Below are positions 16,663-26,476 of a DNA stretch of 64,000 nucleotides, piece by piece; position 1 is the first letter of the stretch; each line of letters begins with the position of its first letter. Source of the DNA: Dyella_A sp049445995 (GTDB taxonomy: Bacteria > Pseudomonadota > Gammaproteobacteria > Xanthomonadales > Rhodanobacteraceae); assembly GCF_049445995.1 (NCBI RefSeq), contig NZ_JBMSDZ010000008.1, positions 1 through 64,000 of the forward strand, written 5' to 3'. A program made the position numbers and the translations under genes. A model generated the notes under the pieces. The model did not search any database, had not been told where the DNA came from, and worked only from the letters and a program-made list of their open reading frames with translations.

Positions 16663-17049
16663 TCAGAAGCGCCCGGCCGTCTGCAGCGCCTCGACTTCCG
16701 CGTCGGTGAACAGGCGCGAGCGGGTGAGGAAGCGCACGCCTTCGCCGTTTTCCAGCGAGAACATGCCGCCGCGACCCTCGATCACGTCGATGATCAGCTG
16801 GGTGTGCTTCCAGTATTCGTACTGCGACGGGCTCATGTAGAACGGCGCGCCGGCGATCTCGCCCAACTGCACGTCGCGGTCGCCGACGATGAAGTCGTCC
16901 TGCGGATAGCACATTGGCGAGGAGCCGTCGCAGCAGCCGCCGGACTGGTGGAAAAGCACCGGCCCGTGCCGTTCGCGCAGCCGCTCGATCAGCGCCTCGG
17001 CGGCGGGTGTGGCGAGTACCTTGGCGATTTCGGCAGCGTGGTTGGACAT
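16663..17049 (-). CDS. DUF779 family protein, linked to aldehyde dehydrogenase
   Basis: A 128-residue protein of unknown biochemistry. It contains a conserved cysteine cluster HQSGGCCDGSSPMC and the family pattern YMSPSQYEYWKHTQLIIDV. DUF779 genes very often lie beside acetaldehyde/aldehyde dehydrogenases of the ExaC/AldB type, as here (one gene away). The Cys cluster suggests metal or thiol chemistry, but that is inference. It begins 21 nt after the TonB receptor stop, so it is probably the last gene of the exaC transcript. Confidence 0.85.
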   Translation of the reverse strand: MSNHAAEIAKVLATPAAEALIERLRERHGPVLFHQSGGCCDGSSPMCYPQDDFIVGDRDVQLGEIAGAPFYMSPSQYEYWKHTQLIIDVIEGRGGMFSLENGEGVRFLTRSRLFTDAEVEALQTAGRF

Positions 17050-17070
17050 GCGGCTCTCCCGGATGCGGCG

Positions 17071-19263
17071 TCAGAACGTCAGCCGCGCGCCGAGCATGAC
17101 GCTGCGGTCGGGGCCGGGTTCGAAGTAGCGGCCGTTGCCGTCGTTGACGATCACCGAGCCGATGTAGCGGCGGTTGGCGAGGTTGTTCACCCGCGCGCTG
17201 AGGTCCAGCCGGGTGGTCTGGCCCAGCGCGAAGGTGTAGCCGGCGTCGAGGTCGACCAGCGCGTAACCGGCGGCGCGGTCGGTGCCGAAGTCGTTCACCG
17301 TGACCGAGCCGACGCCGGTCAGCGTGACGCCCTCGCGCCAGCCCGTGCCGCTGCCGTGCTCCAGCCGCAGCGAGCCGTAGTCCTGCGGCACGCCGGGCAG
17401 GCGCGAGCCGGCGGCGACCGGGGTGGTCGGCACCGTGCACGGCGAACCGCTGCAGGCCAGGTAGCCGTCTTCGAAGCGCGCCCGCAGGTGGGTGACGCCG
17501 GCGCTCAGCCGCCAGCCCGGCGCCAGCTCCCCGGTGGCGGACAGTTCCACGCCTTCGCGGCGGGTATGGCCGGCGTTGCGATAGGTCGCGCGGCCGTTGG
17601 TATTGGTCGCCACCGCCAGCTCGTTGCGGGTGTCGGCGCGGAACAGCGCGGTGTCGAATTCGAGGCCGCCGGTCGCCTGCCACTTGGCGCCCAGCTCGTA
17701 GTTGTTGCTGCGCGCGGGCTTGAGGTCGAACGCCAGCCCGGCCTGGCCGTCGCTGCGATAGCCCAGCTCGTTGTAGCTAGGTGTCTCGAAGCCCTTGCCG
17801 AAGCTGGCGTAGATGCGCACGTTGTCGGCGGCACGGAACTGCAGCCCCGCCACCGGCGTGGTGGCGCGGTAGCTCACGTGGCCGCTGTCGTCGGGGTTGC
17901 GCGCGGTGATGTAGAAGTCGTGCTCGGCAAAGCGCACTTCATCGTTGCGCAGGCCCAGCAGCACCGACCAGCGCGGCGCGAAGTGCCAGTAGAACTGCGC
18001 GTACTCGGCCACGTTGTTGACGTTGTCGTGCTCGTTGCGGCGCAGCGCGCCCTTCACGCCCAGGGTGGAGCCGATGAAGTTCTCGTAGCCGGTGCGGCGC
18101 TGGATCTGATAGTCGCCGCTGGCGCCGAGCACCGCCTCGTAGTCGCCTCCCGCCAGCTCGCCGCGGTGGGTCCAGCGCAGGTCGGCACCGCCGTAGTGGG
18201 TGGCCGGGGCGATCACGCCGCCGGCCTGCAGCGGGTTCTTCTGCACGAACGGGGGAATGGACAGGTACTGCACGATGCTGCGCTGGCCGTAGTACGCCAT
18301 CGCGCGCAACTGGTCGGCCTGGCTCAAGGCCTGCTCGTAGACCAGCCCGAGCTGGTTCTGCTCGGCGCTCTTGCGGGTGTTGTATTGCGCCGCCACCGCG
18401 GTGGCCTGGCGCCGGTCCTGGTTGAGCTGGGCGCGGGTCAGGCCGAGCGGGTCCTGGGTATTGGGCTGGTTGATGCGGTTGAGCAGCACGGTGAGCTTGC
18501 GCCCGTGGCCGAGGTCGATGCCGAACTTGGCGTTGTCCGACTCGCGCCGCACGCGGCTGTGCGCGCGGTAACCGCCGGAGAGGAATTCCGAGGCGGCGAT
18601 GTTGTAGTTCACCGGGCCGGCGATGCCGCGCGTGTTGGCCAGGAAACGGAAGCTGTCGTAGCTGCCGCCGTACACGCCCAGCGTGGTCTGCGGCACCGCG
18701 GTGCCGTCGGCGCTGTACAGCTGCACCACGCCGCCGGCGGCGTTGCCGTAGAGCACCGAGAACGGCCCGCGCAGCACCTCCACGCGGTCGGCCGAATCGA
18801 GGTTGAACTGCGCCACCTGGCCCTGGCCGTCGGGCAGGGTGGACGGGATGCCGTCCATGTACACGCGGATCGAGCGCACGCCGAAGGTGGAGCGCGAGCC
18901 GAAGCCGCGGATGGAGATCTGTTCGTCCTGCGCGTAGTTCTGCCGGTCGCGGGCGAGGATCCCCGGCACGCCCGCCAGCACCTCGGAGAAATTGACGCCG
19001 GGCTGGCCGCTGGCGGCCGGATCGACGCGCACCACGCTGAGCGCGGCGGGCACGTCGAACGGCGGAATGTCCAGCCGGCTGGCGTTGACCTGCACGGCGG
19101 GCAGCAGCCGGGGGCCGCCTGCGGCCGGCGCCTGCTGCGCCATCGCCGGAGCCAGCATCACCGCGCAGGCACTGGCGCTGGCGGCGGTGAGCCGCCGTCG
19201 CGCGGCCGCGCGATGGATCGGGGTCGGCAGGAGGCGAGGCGGCTCGTTCGGCGCGTGCTTCAA
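17071..19263 (-). CDS. pqqU: TonB-dependent outer-membrane receptor, PqqU (YncD)-like
   Basis: A 730-residue outer-membrane receptor: signal region to about residue 42, plug domain (about 55-165) and 22-strand barrel ending in GARLTF. Segments such as NYAQDEQISIRGFGSRSTFG, DGIPSTLPDGQGQ, VLRGPFSVLYGNAAGG, DLRWTHRGEL, GKGFETPSYNELGYRSDGQ and YIGSVIVNDGNGRYFEP match, as remembered, E. coli YncD, shown to be the PQQ uptake receptor PqqU. Start is TTG at 19263 with AGGAG 6 nt upstream. It lies between exaC and DUF779 genes, consistent with supplying PQQ for a periplasmic alcohol dehydrogenase. Ligand assignment rests on this similarity and context. Confidence 0.8.
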   Translation of the reverse strand: MKHAPNEPPRLLPTPIHRAAARRRLTAASASACAVMLAPAMAQQAPAAGGPRLLPAVQVNASRLDIPPFDVPAALSVVRVDPAASGQPGVNFSEVLAGVPGILARDRQNYAQDEQISIRGFGSRSTFGVRSIRVYMDGIPSTLPDGQGQVAQFNLDSADRVEVLRGPFSVLYGNAAGGVVQLYSADGTAVPQTTLGVYGGSYDSFRFLANTRGIAGPVNYNIAASEFLSGGYRAHSRVRRESDNAKFGIDLGHGRKLTVLLNRINQPNTQDPLGLTRAQLNQDRRQATAVAAQYNTRKSAEQNQLGLVYEQALSQADQLRAMAYYGQRSIVQYLSIPPFVQKNPLQAGGVIAPATHYGGADLRWTHRGELAGGDYEAVLGASGDYQIQRRTGYENFIGSTLGVKGALRRNEHDNVNNVAEYAQFYWHFAPRWSVLLGLRNDEVRFAEHDFYITARNPDDSGHVSYRATTPVAGLQFRAADNVRIYASFGKGFETPSYNELGYRSDGQAGLAFDLKPARSNNYELGAKWQATGGLEFDTALFRADTRNELAVATNTNGRATYRNAGHTRREGVELSATGELAPGWRLSAGVTHLRARFEDGYLACSGSPCTVPTTPVAAGSRLPGVPQDYGSLRLEHGSGTGWREGVTLTGVGSVTVNDFGTDRAAGYALVDLDAGYTFALGQTTRLDLSARVNNLANRRYIGSVIVNDGNGRYFEPGPDRSVMLGARLTF

Positions 19264-19383
19264 ATCGATCTCCTGTGGAGTTGACGCAATGACGCCACCG
19301 CCGCGCGCATGCGGTGGCCCGGATGCGCGCGGCGCGGCCAGTCTATGGGCCGCGGTAGATCAACGGAACCTTGTGCTGCGCCG

Positions 19384-20904
<1,521 letters not shown>

Positions 20905-20942
20905 GGCGTGGCTCCGCGTGGGGTGGAAGGTGAGGGGAATGG

Positions 20943-20958
20943 AGCAGGAGCCGTGCCA
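20943..20958 (-). promoter_or_regulatory. Sigma-54 (-24/-12) promoter of exaC
   Basis: The minus strand reads TGGCACGGCTCCTGCT, one mismatch from the consensus TGGCACG-N4-TTGCW in the -12 element, with correct GG-to-GC spacing. Transcription would begin near 20931, leaving a leader of about 28 nt before the exaC ATG. The adjacent gene encodes a GAFTGA-containing activator, which supports the call. A half-site GCTGTCGC lies just upstream at 20963-20970. Confidence 0.75.
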
Positions 20959-21121
20959 GCACGCTGTCGCCATCGCTCTTTGCTGCACCGTGCCAACCGC
21001 GCGCAGCGTCCGTGCGCTGGGGAAAAAAAATCCTGCCGCTGCATCGCAGCAGCGTCGCTCGCGAAGGTCGCGTTGCACTTCGCAAACGCATGTGCTTTGT
21101 ATCGGAACACGCAGCGCAACA

Positions 21122-21142
21122 GCTGTCGCAATCTGCGACAGC
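21122..21142. promoter_or_regulatory. Perfect inverted repeat, probable enhancer site for the AcoR-like activator
   Basis: GCTGTCGCA-ATC-TGCGACAGC is a perfect 9-bp inverted repeat with a 3-bp spacer. It lies about 200 bp upstream of the predicted exaC transcription start, a typical enhancer distance for sigma-54 activators, and 12 bp before the activator's own ATG, which suggests autoregulation. Binding is inferred from symmetry and position. Confidence 0.6.
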
Positions 21143-21154
21143 CCGGAGTGTTCC

Positions 21155-23068
21155 ATGCGACACAACGCGATATCCGATTCGATCGACGCCGCCCGCCGCA
21201 GCTTCTTCGGCGCCGGCGCCGCGCCCCGCGGGCTGGTGTCCGACACTATCCTTGCCTCGTGGCGACGCTGCCTGGAGCAGGGGCTGGTGGCCAGCGCGCG
21301 GCCCAGCGTGGCGCCGGTGGAGCGACGCGCACTGGGCGAGATGCAGGAGCGCCACGAGGCGCTGCGCCGGCTGTGCCGGCCGGAGCTGGAGGCGCTCTAC
21401 GCCAGCGCCAACCAGGCTGGCAGCATCGTGGTGCTGACCGCGCCGGACGGCTTCATCCTCGATGCGCTGGGCGATCCGGACTTCCTCGACAAGGCCGCGC
21501 GCGTGTTGCTGCGCCCCGGCGTGCCATGGAGCGAGCAGGCCACCGGTACCAATGCGATCGGCACCGCGCTGGTCGAGCGTCGCCCGGTGGAAGTGCACGG
21601 CGCGGAGCACTACTACGCACCGCATCGCGTGCTCAGCTGCTCGGCCTCGCCGATCTTCGATCCGCAGGGCCGGGTGGTCGGCGTGCTCGACCTCTCCGGT
21701 CACGCCTCGGTGCACCACCTGCATGCGCTGGGCATGGTGCAGCTGGCGGTGGAGCAGATCGAGCATCGCCTGTTCGAGACCGCCTTCGACGGCGCCGACA
21801 TCGTGCGCATCCAGCCCGACCCGGCGCTGATCGGCACGGCGCGCGAGGGCATGCTGGTGTTCGAGGGGCATCGCCTCGCCGCGGCCAACCGCCATGCGCT
21901 GCGCCTGCTCGGGCTGGACTGGAGCGAGCTGGGCAGGCGCCGCTACGACGAGCTGTTCGCCTCCGCCCTGCCGGTGCCCGGCAGCATGGGCAGCATGCGC
22001 TGCCAGACCGGCGACATGGTGCACGCCAGGCGCGATGCGCAGCGCTCGCGCATCCACGTGCCCGGTACCGTGCGCGCGCCTGCTGCGCCGGCGCCGGCGC
22101 AGCAGGCGATCCGCCCGCTGCGCGCGCCGGCGGCGGTATTCGATCCGGTGCTGGATGCGGCGATCGATCGCCAGGTGCGCCTGCTCGACGCCGACATCAC
22201 CGTGCTGCTGCAGGGCGAGACCGGCACCGGCAAGGAAGTGGTGGCGCGCGAACTGCACCGGCGCAGCGCCCGCGCCCGGGCGCCGTTCGTGGCGGTGAGC
22301 TGCGCCTCGCTGCCGGAGGCGCTGATCGAATCGGAGCTGTTCGGCCACCAGCCGGGCGCGTTCACCGGCGCGCGGCGCGAGGGTTCGCCGGGCCTGCTGC
22401 GCGAGGCGCACGGCGGCGTGCTGTTCCTGGACGAGCTGGGCGACATGCCGCTGGGCCTGCAGAGCCGGCTGCTGCGCGTGCTGCAGGAGCGCGAGGTGAC
22501 GCCGCTGGGCGGCGGCCGCGCGCACGCCATCGACGTGCGCGTGATCGCCGCCACCCATCGCCAGCTGCAGCAGGCGGTGGAGCGCGGCGAATTCCGCGCC
22601 GACCTGTATTTCCGCGTGGCGCAGTCAGTGCTGCAGCTGCCGCCGCTGCGCGCGCATCCGGACGTGGCCGACACCGTGCGCCGGCTGTGGACGGCGCTGG
22701 GCGCCGAGCAGGTGCCGATGTGGCTGGCGCCGGAGCTGGTGCAGCAACTGGCGGCCTGTCGCTGGCCGGGCAACGTGCGCGAGCTGGTCGGCGTGCTGCG
22801 CAGCCTGATGGCGCTGGGCACGGTGGGCGCCACGCTCACCGGGCACGACCTGCCCGACGGCTGGCGCGGCGCAGTCGCTGCATCGACCGGCGCACTGCCG
22901 GCCGCGGCCGAACCGCTGGCCGGCAACCTGCACGATCTCGAAGCGCAGGCGATCGACCAGGTGCTGGCCGCCTGCCGCGGCAACATAGCCGCCGCGGCGC
23001 GCAGGCTCGGCATCAGCCGCAGCACGCTGTACCGCCGGCTGGCGGCGCGCCAGCCGCCGGGCGAGTGA
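21155..23068 (+). CDS. acoR: Sigma-54-dependent transcriptional activator, AcoR-like
   Basis: A 637-residue enhancer-binding protein. A GAF-type sensory region (about 60-190) contains ATGTNAIGTALVERRPVEV and HYYAPHRVLSCSASPIFDP. The AAA+ domain has Walker A GETGTGKE (354-361), the sigma-54 contact loop GAFTGA (401-406) and Walker B GGVLFLDELG. The C-terminus is a Fis-type helix-turn-helix (RGNIAAAARRLGISRSTLYRRL). ATG at 21155 has GGAG 7 nt upstream. It is divergent from exaC, which has a -24/-12 promoter, so exaC and the genes behind it are the likely targets. Family members respond to acetoin, ethanol or aldehydes; the effector here is unknown. Confidence 0.9.
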   Translation: MRHNAISDSIDAARRSFFGAGAAPRGLVSDTILASWRRCLEQGLVASARPSVAPVERRALGEMQERHEALRRLCRPELEALYASANQAGSIVVLTAPDGFILDALGDPDFLDKAARVLLRPGVPWSEQATGTNAIGTALVERRPVEVHGAEHYYAPHRVLSCSASPIFDPQGRVVGVLDLSGHASVHHLHALGMVQLAVEQIEHRLFETAFDGADIVRIQPDPALIGTAREGMLVFEGHRLAAANRHALRLLGLDWSELGRRRYDELFASALPVPGSMGSMRCQTGDMVHARRDAQRSRIHVPGTVRAPAAPAPAQQAIRPLRAPAAVFDPVLDAAIDRQVRLLDADITVLLQGETGTGKEVVARELHRRSARARAPFVAVSCASLPEALIESELFGHQPGAFTGARREGSPGLLREAHGGVLFLDELGDMPLGLQSRLLRVLQEREVTPLGGGRAHAIDVRVIAATHRQLQQAVERGEFRADLYFRVAQSVLQLPPLRAHPDVADTVRRLWTALGAEQVPMWLAPELVQQLAACRWPGNVRELVGVLRSLMALGTVGATLTGHDLPDGWRGAVAASTGALPAAAEPLAGNLHDLEAQAIDQVLAACRGNIAAAARRLGISRSTLYRRLAARQPPGE

Positions 23069-23080
23069 ATGCGACCGGCG

Positions 23081-23464
23081 TCAGCGCGTGATGCTGACGT
23101 CGATCTCGATCGGATACGGCACCGGCTGCCGTGGCGGCGCGGGCAGCGTCCAGGTCACGAAGCCGGAGGCCAGGCAGGTCGCCAGCGGCGTGGCGGGCTG
23201 CACGTCGATGTGTGCCGGTCGGCCGTCCGCGCCGACGTCGGCGACCAGGGTGAACGGCGACTTGTCCGCCGGTGCGTTGCGGGCGATGCAGGCCTTCAGC
23301 GCGTCGGTCATCGGGTGGCCGATCTTCGCCCACAGCGCCTTCTGGTAGGCGGGGCCGGTCGCGGCGGCCTCGGCCAGCCGGCCCTGGGTGACGCGATCGT
23401 GGAAGTCGTCGCCACCGGTGCTGGCGGGGCTCGACAGCAGGGCCAGGGCGAGCAGGGCAGTCAT
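23081..23464 (-). CDS. Small secreted hypothetical protein
   Basis: 127 residues with an N-terminal signal-like segment (MTALLALALLSSPAST). The mature part contains two cysteines (LKACIARN and LATCLASG) and a region, PFTLVADVGADGRPAHIDVQ ending VPYPIEIDVSI, that resembles a TonB-C-terminal-like beta fold. It is probably periplasmic. The stop faces the end of the acoR-like gene, 12 bp away. No function is recognised, and the upstream GGA is a weak ribosome binding site. Confidence 0.6.
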   Translation of the reverse strand: MTALLALALLSSPASTGGDDFHDRVTQGRLAEAAATGPAYQKALWAKIGHPMTDALKACIARNAPADKSPFTLVADVGADGRPAHIDVQPATPLATCLASGFVTWTLPAPPRQPVPYPIEIDVSITR

Positions 23465-23592
23465 GCGTGATCCAGTGCCGGCAAAGCGCGGACGATAGCA
23501 GCTGATGCGCGGCTGCTGGAACGTAAGCGACCGGCACGCGCGAGGCGATGGCGGCCGGGCTGGCCGCGCGCGGTTGAATGTGCGCGCTTGAA

Positions 23593-24462
23593 TCAGAGTC
23601 GGCCGAGCCGTCCGGCTTCGTAGTCGCGCACCACGCGCATCACGTCCTGGCGCGTGTTCATCACGAACGGGCCGTGCTGCACCAGCGGCTCGTGGATCGC
23701 CGCACCGGCCACCACCACCACGTGCGAGCGCGTGCCCACGCCGCGGATGCGCAGCAGCACGTCGGCGCCGTGGGCGCCCGCGGTGACCGCGGTGGTGGCG
23801 GGCAGGGCGCGCGAGCCGGCGCCGTCGGCGGCCAGCGCCAGCTCGCCGGAGACCGCGTAGCACCAGGCGTTCCAGCCGGCCGGCAGGGTCAGCGGAAAGG
23901 TTGCGCCGGCGTCGATGCGACCGTCCAGGATCAGCAGCGGCTGCGGCAGTTCCAGCGGCGAGCGCAGCGTGCCGAAGCTGCCGACGAGCAGGCGCAGCCG
24001 GCTGCCGGGCAGGGCGATCTGCGGCACGTCGGCGGCCGCCAGGTGAAAACTGGTCGGCGGCTGCTGCTTCAGGTCGCTGGGCGAGTTGACCTGCAACTGC
24101 AGCACGTCCAGCGACAGCGCGTCGCCGCGCGCGCGCGCCTGGCGCACCACGCCGCGTCCAGCCAGCGTCCAGTGCAGGTCGCCGGGCCGCACGCAGTGGC
24201 TGGCGCCGGTGCTGTCGATGGTTTCGATCTCGCCCTGCGCGTGCTCGAACAGCAGCGTGGCCACCGACAGGCCCGCATGCGGTGCCGGTTCGATCTCCGG
24301 GCCGGCCGACTGCACGTGGTCGACCACCAGCAGCGGCGACATGTTGCGATCGAACGCATCGTGGCGGAACTGGCGCAGCCGGCCACCGGTTCCGACCGGG
24401 TGGACGCGGGGCCGCAGCGGGCGCGAAAACACCGGATCGCGGGTGGGCGAAGGGCCGTGCAT
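23593..24462 (-). CDS. Pirin family protein
   Basis: A 289-residue bicupin protein of the pirin family. The N-terminal cupin retains the pattern DHVQSAGPEIEPAPHAGLSV...ETIDSTG, where pirins usually have metal-binding His and Glu. The C-terminal cupin ends GAAIHEPLVQHGPFVMNTRQDVMRVVRDY, the strongly conserved pirin tail. Pirins are iron-binding; some have quercetinase activity or regulate enzymes. The start at 24462 has AGG 8 nt upstream. No operon partner is evident. Confidence 0.88.
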   Translation of the reverse strand: MHGPSPTRDPVFSRPLRPRVHPVGTGGRLRQFRHDAFDRNMSPLLVVDHVQSAGPEIEPAPHAGLSVATLLFEHAQGEIETIDSTGASHCVRPGDLHWTLAGRGVVRQARARGDALSLDVLQLQVNSPSDLKQQPPTSFHLAAADVPQIALPGSRLRLLVGSFGTLRSPLELPQPLLILDGRIDAGATFPLTLPAGWNAWCYAVSGELALAADGAGSRALPATTAVTAGAHGADVLLRIRGVGTRSHVVVVAGAAIHEPLVQHGPFVMNTRQDVMRVVRDYEAGRLGRL

Positions 24463-24590
24463 GGCGTGCCTGGGCAAGAGGGGTACCGCACTGTGCCGCG
24501 CCACCCGGCGGCGCGTTGTGCCGGCCATCACGCGCGTGCGCGTGACGGCCGGCGCCTGCATCCGGTTGCGTGCCGGTTCATGCTCGCCGC

Positions 24591-26378
24591 TCAGCGCGGC
24601 CCGGTATTGCGCCGTGCCAGCCAGCCGGGCAGTTCGCCGGCCGGCATCGGCCGTGCGATGTGGAAGCCCTGCGCCTCGTCGCAGGCCATGCCGCGCACGG
24701 CGGCGTAGATTCCGGCGGTCTCCACCCCTTCCACCACCACCCGGAAGCCCAGCTCGCGCGCCAGCTCGGTCATCGCCCGCACGATGGCGCCGTCGTGCCG
24801 GCTGTCCTCCATCGCCCGCACGAACGACTGGTCGATCTTCAGGCTGGTGGCCGGCATCTGGCGCAGCGCGGCGAGGTTGCTGTAGCCGGTGCCGAAGTCG
24901 TCGATGGCGATGCCGATGCCCAGCGCGCGGATCGCCGCCAGGTGTTCGCGCGTGGTGTCGGAGTGTTCCAGCAGGATGCTTTCGGTGAACTCCAGCTCCA
25001 GCGCATCGAGCGCCACGCCGTGGCGGCTGGCGGTGCTGCGCAGGTGTTCCACCAGTTCGCCGCCGAGGTCGCTGCCGGAGACGTTGAGCGACAGCTTCAG
25101 CGCCAGCCCCGCGCGCTGCCACGCGCCGAGCTGGGCGATCGCATGGTCGAGCACCCATCCGCTGAGCGTGCGCATCAGCCCGGCCTGTTCGGCCAGCGCA
25201 ATGAAGCGGTCCGGCGGGATCGGGCCCAGCGTGGGATGGTGCCAGCGCGCCAGCGCCTCCACCGCCACGCAGCGGCCGGTGGCGAGTTCCACCCGCGGCT
25301 GGTAGTGCAGCGTGAGCTCGGTGCGGTCGTTGAGTGCGGCGGCCAGCTCGGTGACGAGGAAGAACTCCTGCCGGTGCCGTTCGTCGTGCGCGGGTTCGTA
25401 GATCGACCAGCCGCGTACGTTGTGGTGGGCCGCGTGCGAGGCGCTCATCACCAGCCGCAGCGGATCGCCGCCGCCGTCGAGCTCACCCACGTCCAGGTCG
25501 AGAAGGCCCACGCCGGGCTGGATGGTGAGCGGAATGCCCAGGCAGTCGAACGGCTGGCGCAGGCGGTGCACCAGCTCGTCCATCCGCGCACCGTCGACGG
25601 CACCGGACGCCTCCGGCAGCACGGCGGCGAAGCGATGCACGCCGACCTGGTAGAGGTGGGTGTGCTCGGGCATCCACACCTGGATGCGGGCGGCGGCGTC
25701 GCGCATCAATTCGTCGGCGTAGGCGTGACCCATCGCGCGCACGAAGGCGTTGAAGCGGTTCACCGGGGCCACGTCGATGGCGATCAGCCAGGCGCGGTGG
25801 GCGCCGCCGCGCTGGCGCGCGCGCAGGTCCTCGAAGAACGCGTTGCGGTGGGGCAGCTGGGTGACCGGATCGGTACGCCCCAGGTAGCTGCCCAGCACCA
25901 GCCCGGTGCCGGCCAGCGCGGCGGCGTCGCGCAGGTCGTCGCGCTCCTTGCTGCTCAGTCCGGTGCGCGGCGCATGGTCCATCACGCACAGCGCGCCCAC
26001 GTGCTGGCCGCTGAGCGTGTACACCGGCGCGCTGGCGAAGAAGCGCATCGAGGCGGTGCGCGGGTCGGTAAGCGGCGGTCCGCCGCCGAAGCGCTCGTCG
26101 GCCTCGGTGTCGGGCACCACCTGGGGCTCGCCGTGGCGGGCCGCGGCCAGGTACCGCGGATGCAGCGCCTGCGGCGCGTGCGGGCTGCGCGCATCGTCGC
26201 TGAACCAGTAGGCGCTGCCGGTGGCCAGCACCAGCGACACCACCGGCACGCGCAGCGAATGGGCGGCCAGTCGCGCCACCGCGTCGAAGCCGGGCACGGC
26301 GAAGCCGTCCGCCAGGTCGACGGCGTGGTGCACCGTTCCGGGAGTGGGGTCCGGAGGGGTGTCCGATGCGCTTGCCAT
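24591..26378 (-). CDS. GAF-GGDEF(degenerate)-EAL cyclic-di-GMP phosphodiesterase
   Basis: A 595-residue cytosolic signalling protein. A GAF domain occupies about 20-165. A GGDEF-like domain (about 175-330) has lost the signature at the active loop (VGVHRFAAVLPE), so it should not make c-di-GMP. The EAL domain (about 345-590) keeps EALARW, the Asn in LNVSGSDL, ELEFTES, DDFGTGYSN, LKIDQSFV and VVEGVET, so phosphodiesterase activity is likely. There are no membrane segments. The start at 26378 follows AGAGGAAGG closely. It probably links a GAF-sensed signal to c-di-GMP breakdown. Confidence 0.9.
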   Translation of the reverse strand: MASASDTPPDPTPGTVHHAVDLADGFAVPGFDAVARLAAHSLRVPVVSLVLATGSAYWFSDDARSPHAPQALHPRYLAAARHGEPQVVPDTEADERFGGGPPLTDPRTASMRFFASAPVYTLSGQHVGALCVMDHAPRTGLSSKERDDLRDAAALAGTGLVLGSYLGRTDPVTQLPHRNAFFEDLRARQRGGAHRAWLIAIDVAPVNRFNAFVRAMGHAYADELMRDAAARIQVWMPEHTHLYQVGVHRFAAVLPEASGAVDGARMDELVHRLRQPFDCLGIPLTIQPGVGLLDLDVGELDGGGDPLRLVMSASHAAHHNVRGWSIYEPAHDERHRQEFFLVTELAAALNDRTELTLHYQPRVELATGRCVAVEALARWHHPTLGPIPPDRFIALAEQAGLMRTLSGWVLDHAIAQLGAWQRAGLALKLSLNVSGSDLGGELVEHLRSTASRHGVALDALELEFTESILLEHSDTTREHLAAIRALGIGIAIDDFGTGYSNLAALRQMPATSLKIDQSFVRAMEDSRHDGAIVRAMTELARELGFRVVVEGVETAGIYAAVRGMACDEAQGFHIARPMPAGELPGWLARRNTGPR

Positions 26379-26476
26379 GACCTTCCTCTGTGCCTGTCGT
26401 CGCTGCATGGTGCCGTCGCCTGGTCGATCGCGCGCGGCAGACGCCTGAATCTAATGCAGAGTCCGTCTGCAATCCG

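Noticed and set aside
20981..20996. A second sigma-54-like site (TTGGCACGGTGCAGCA on the minus strand) upstream of exaC
   Set aside because: The GG-to-GC distance is one base too short; the site at 20943-20958 has correct spacing and is closer to the gene.
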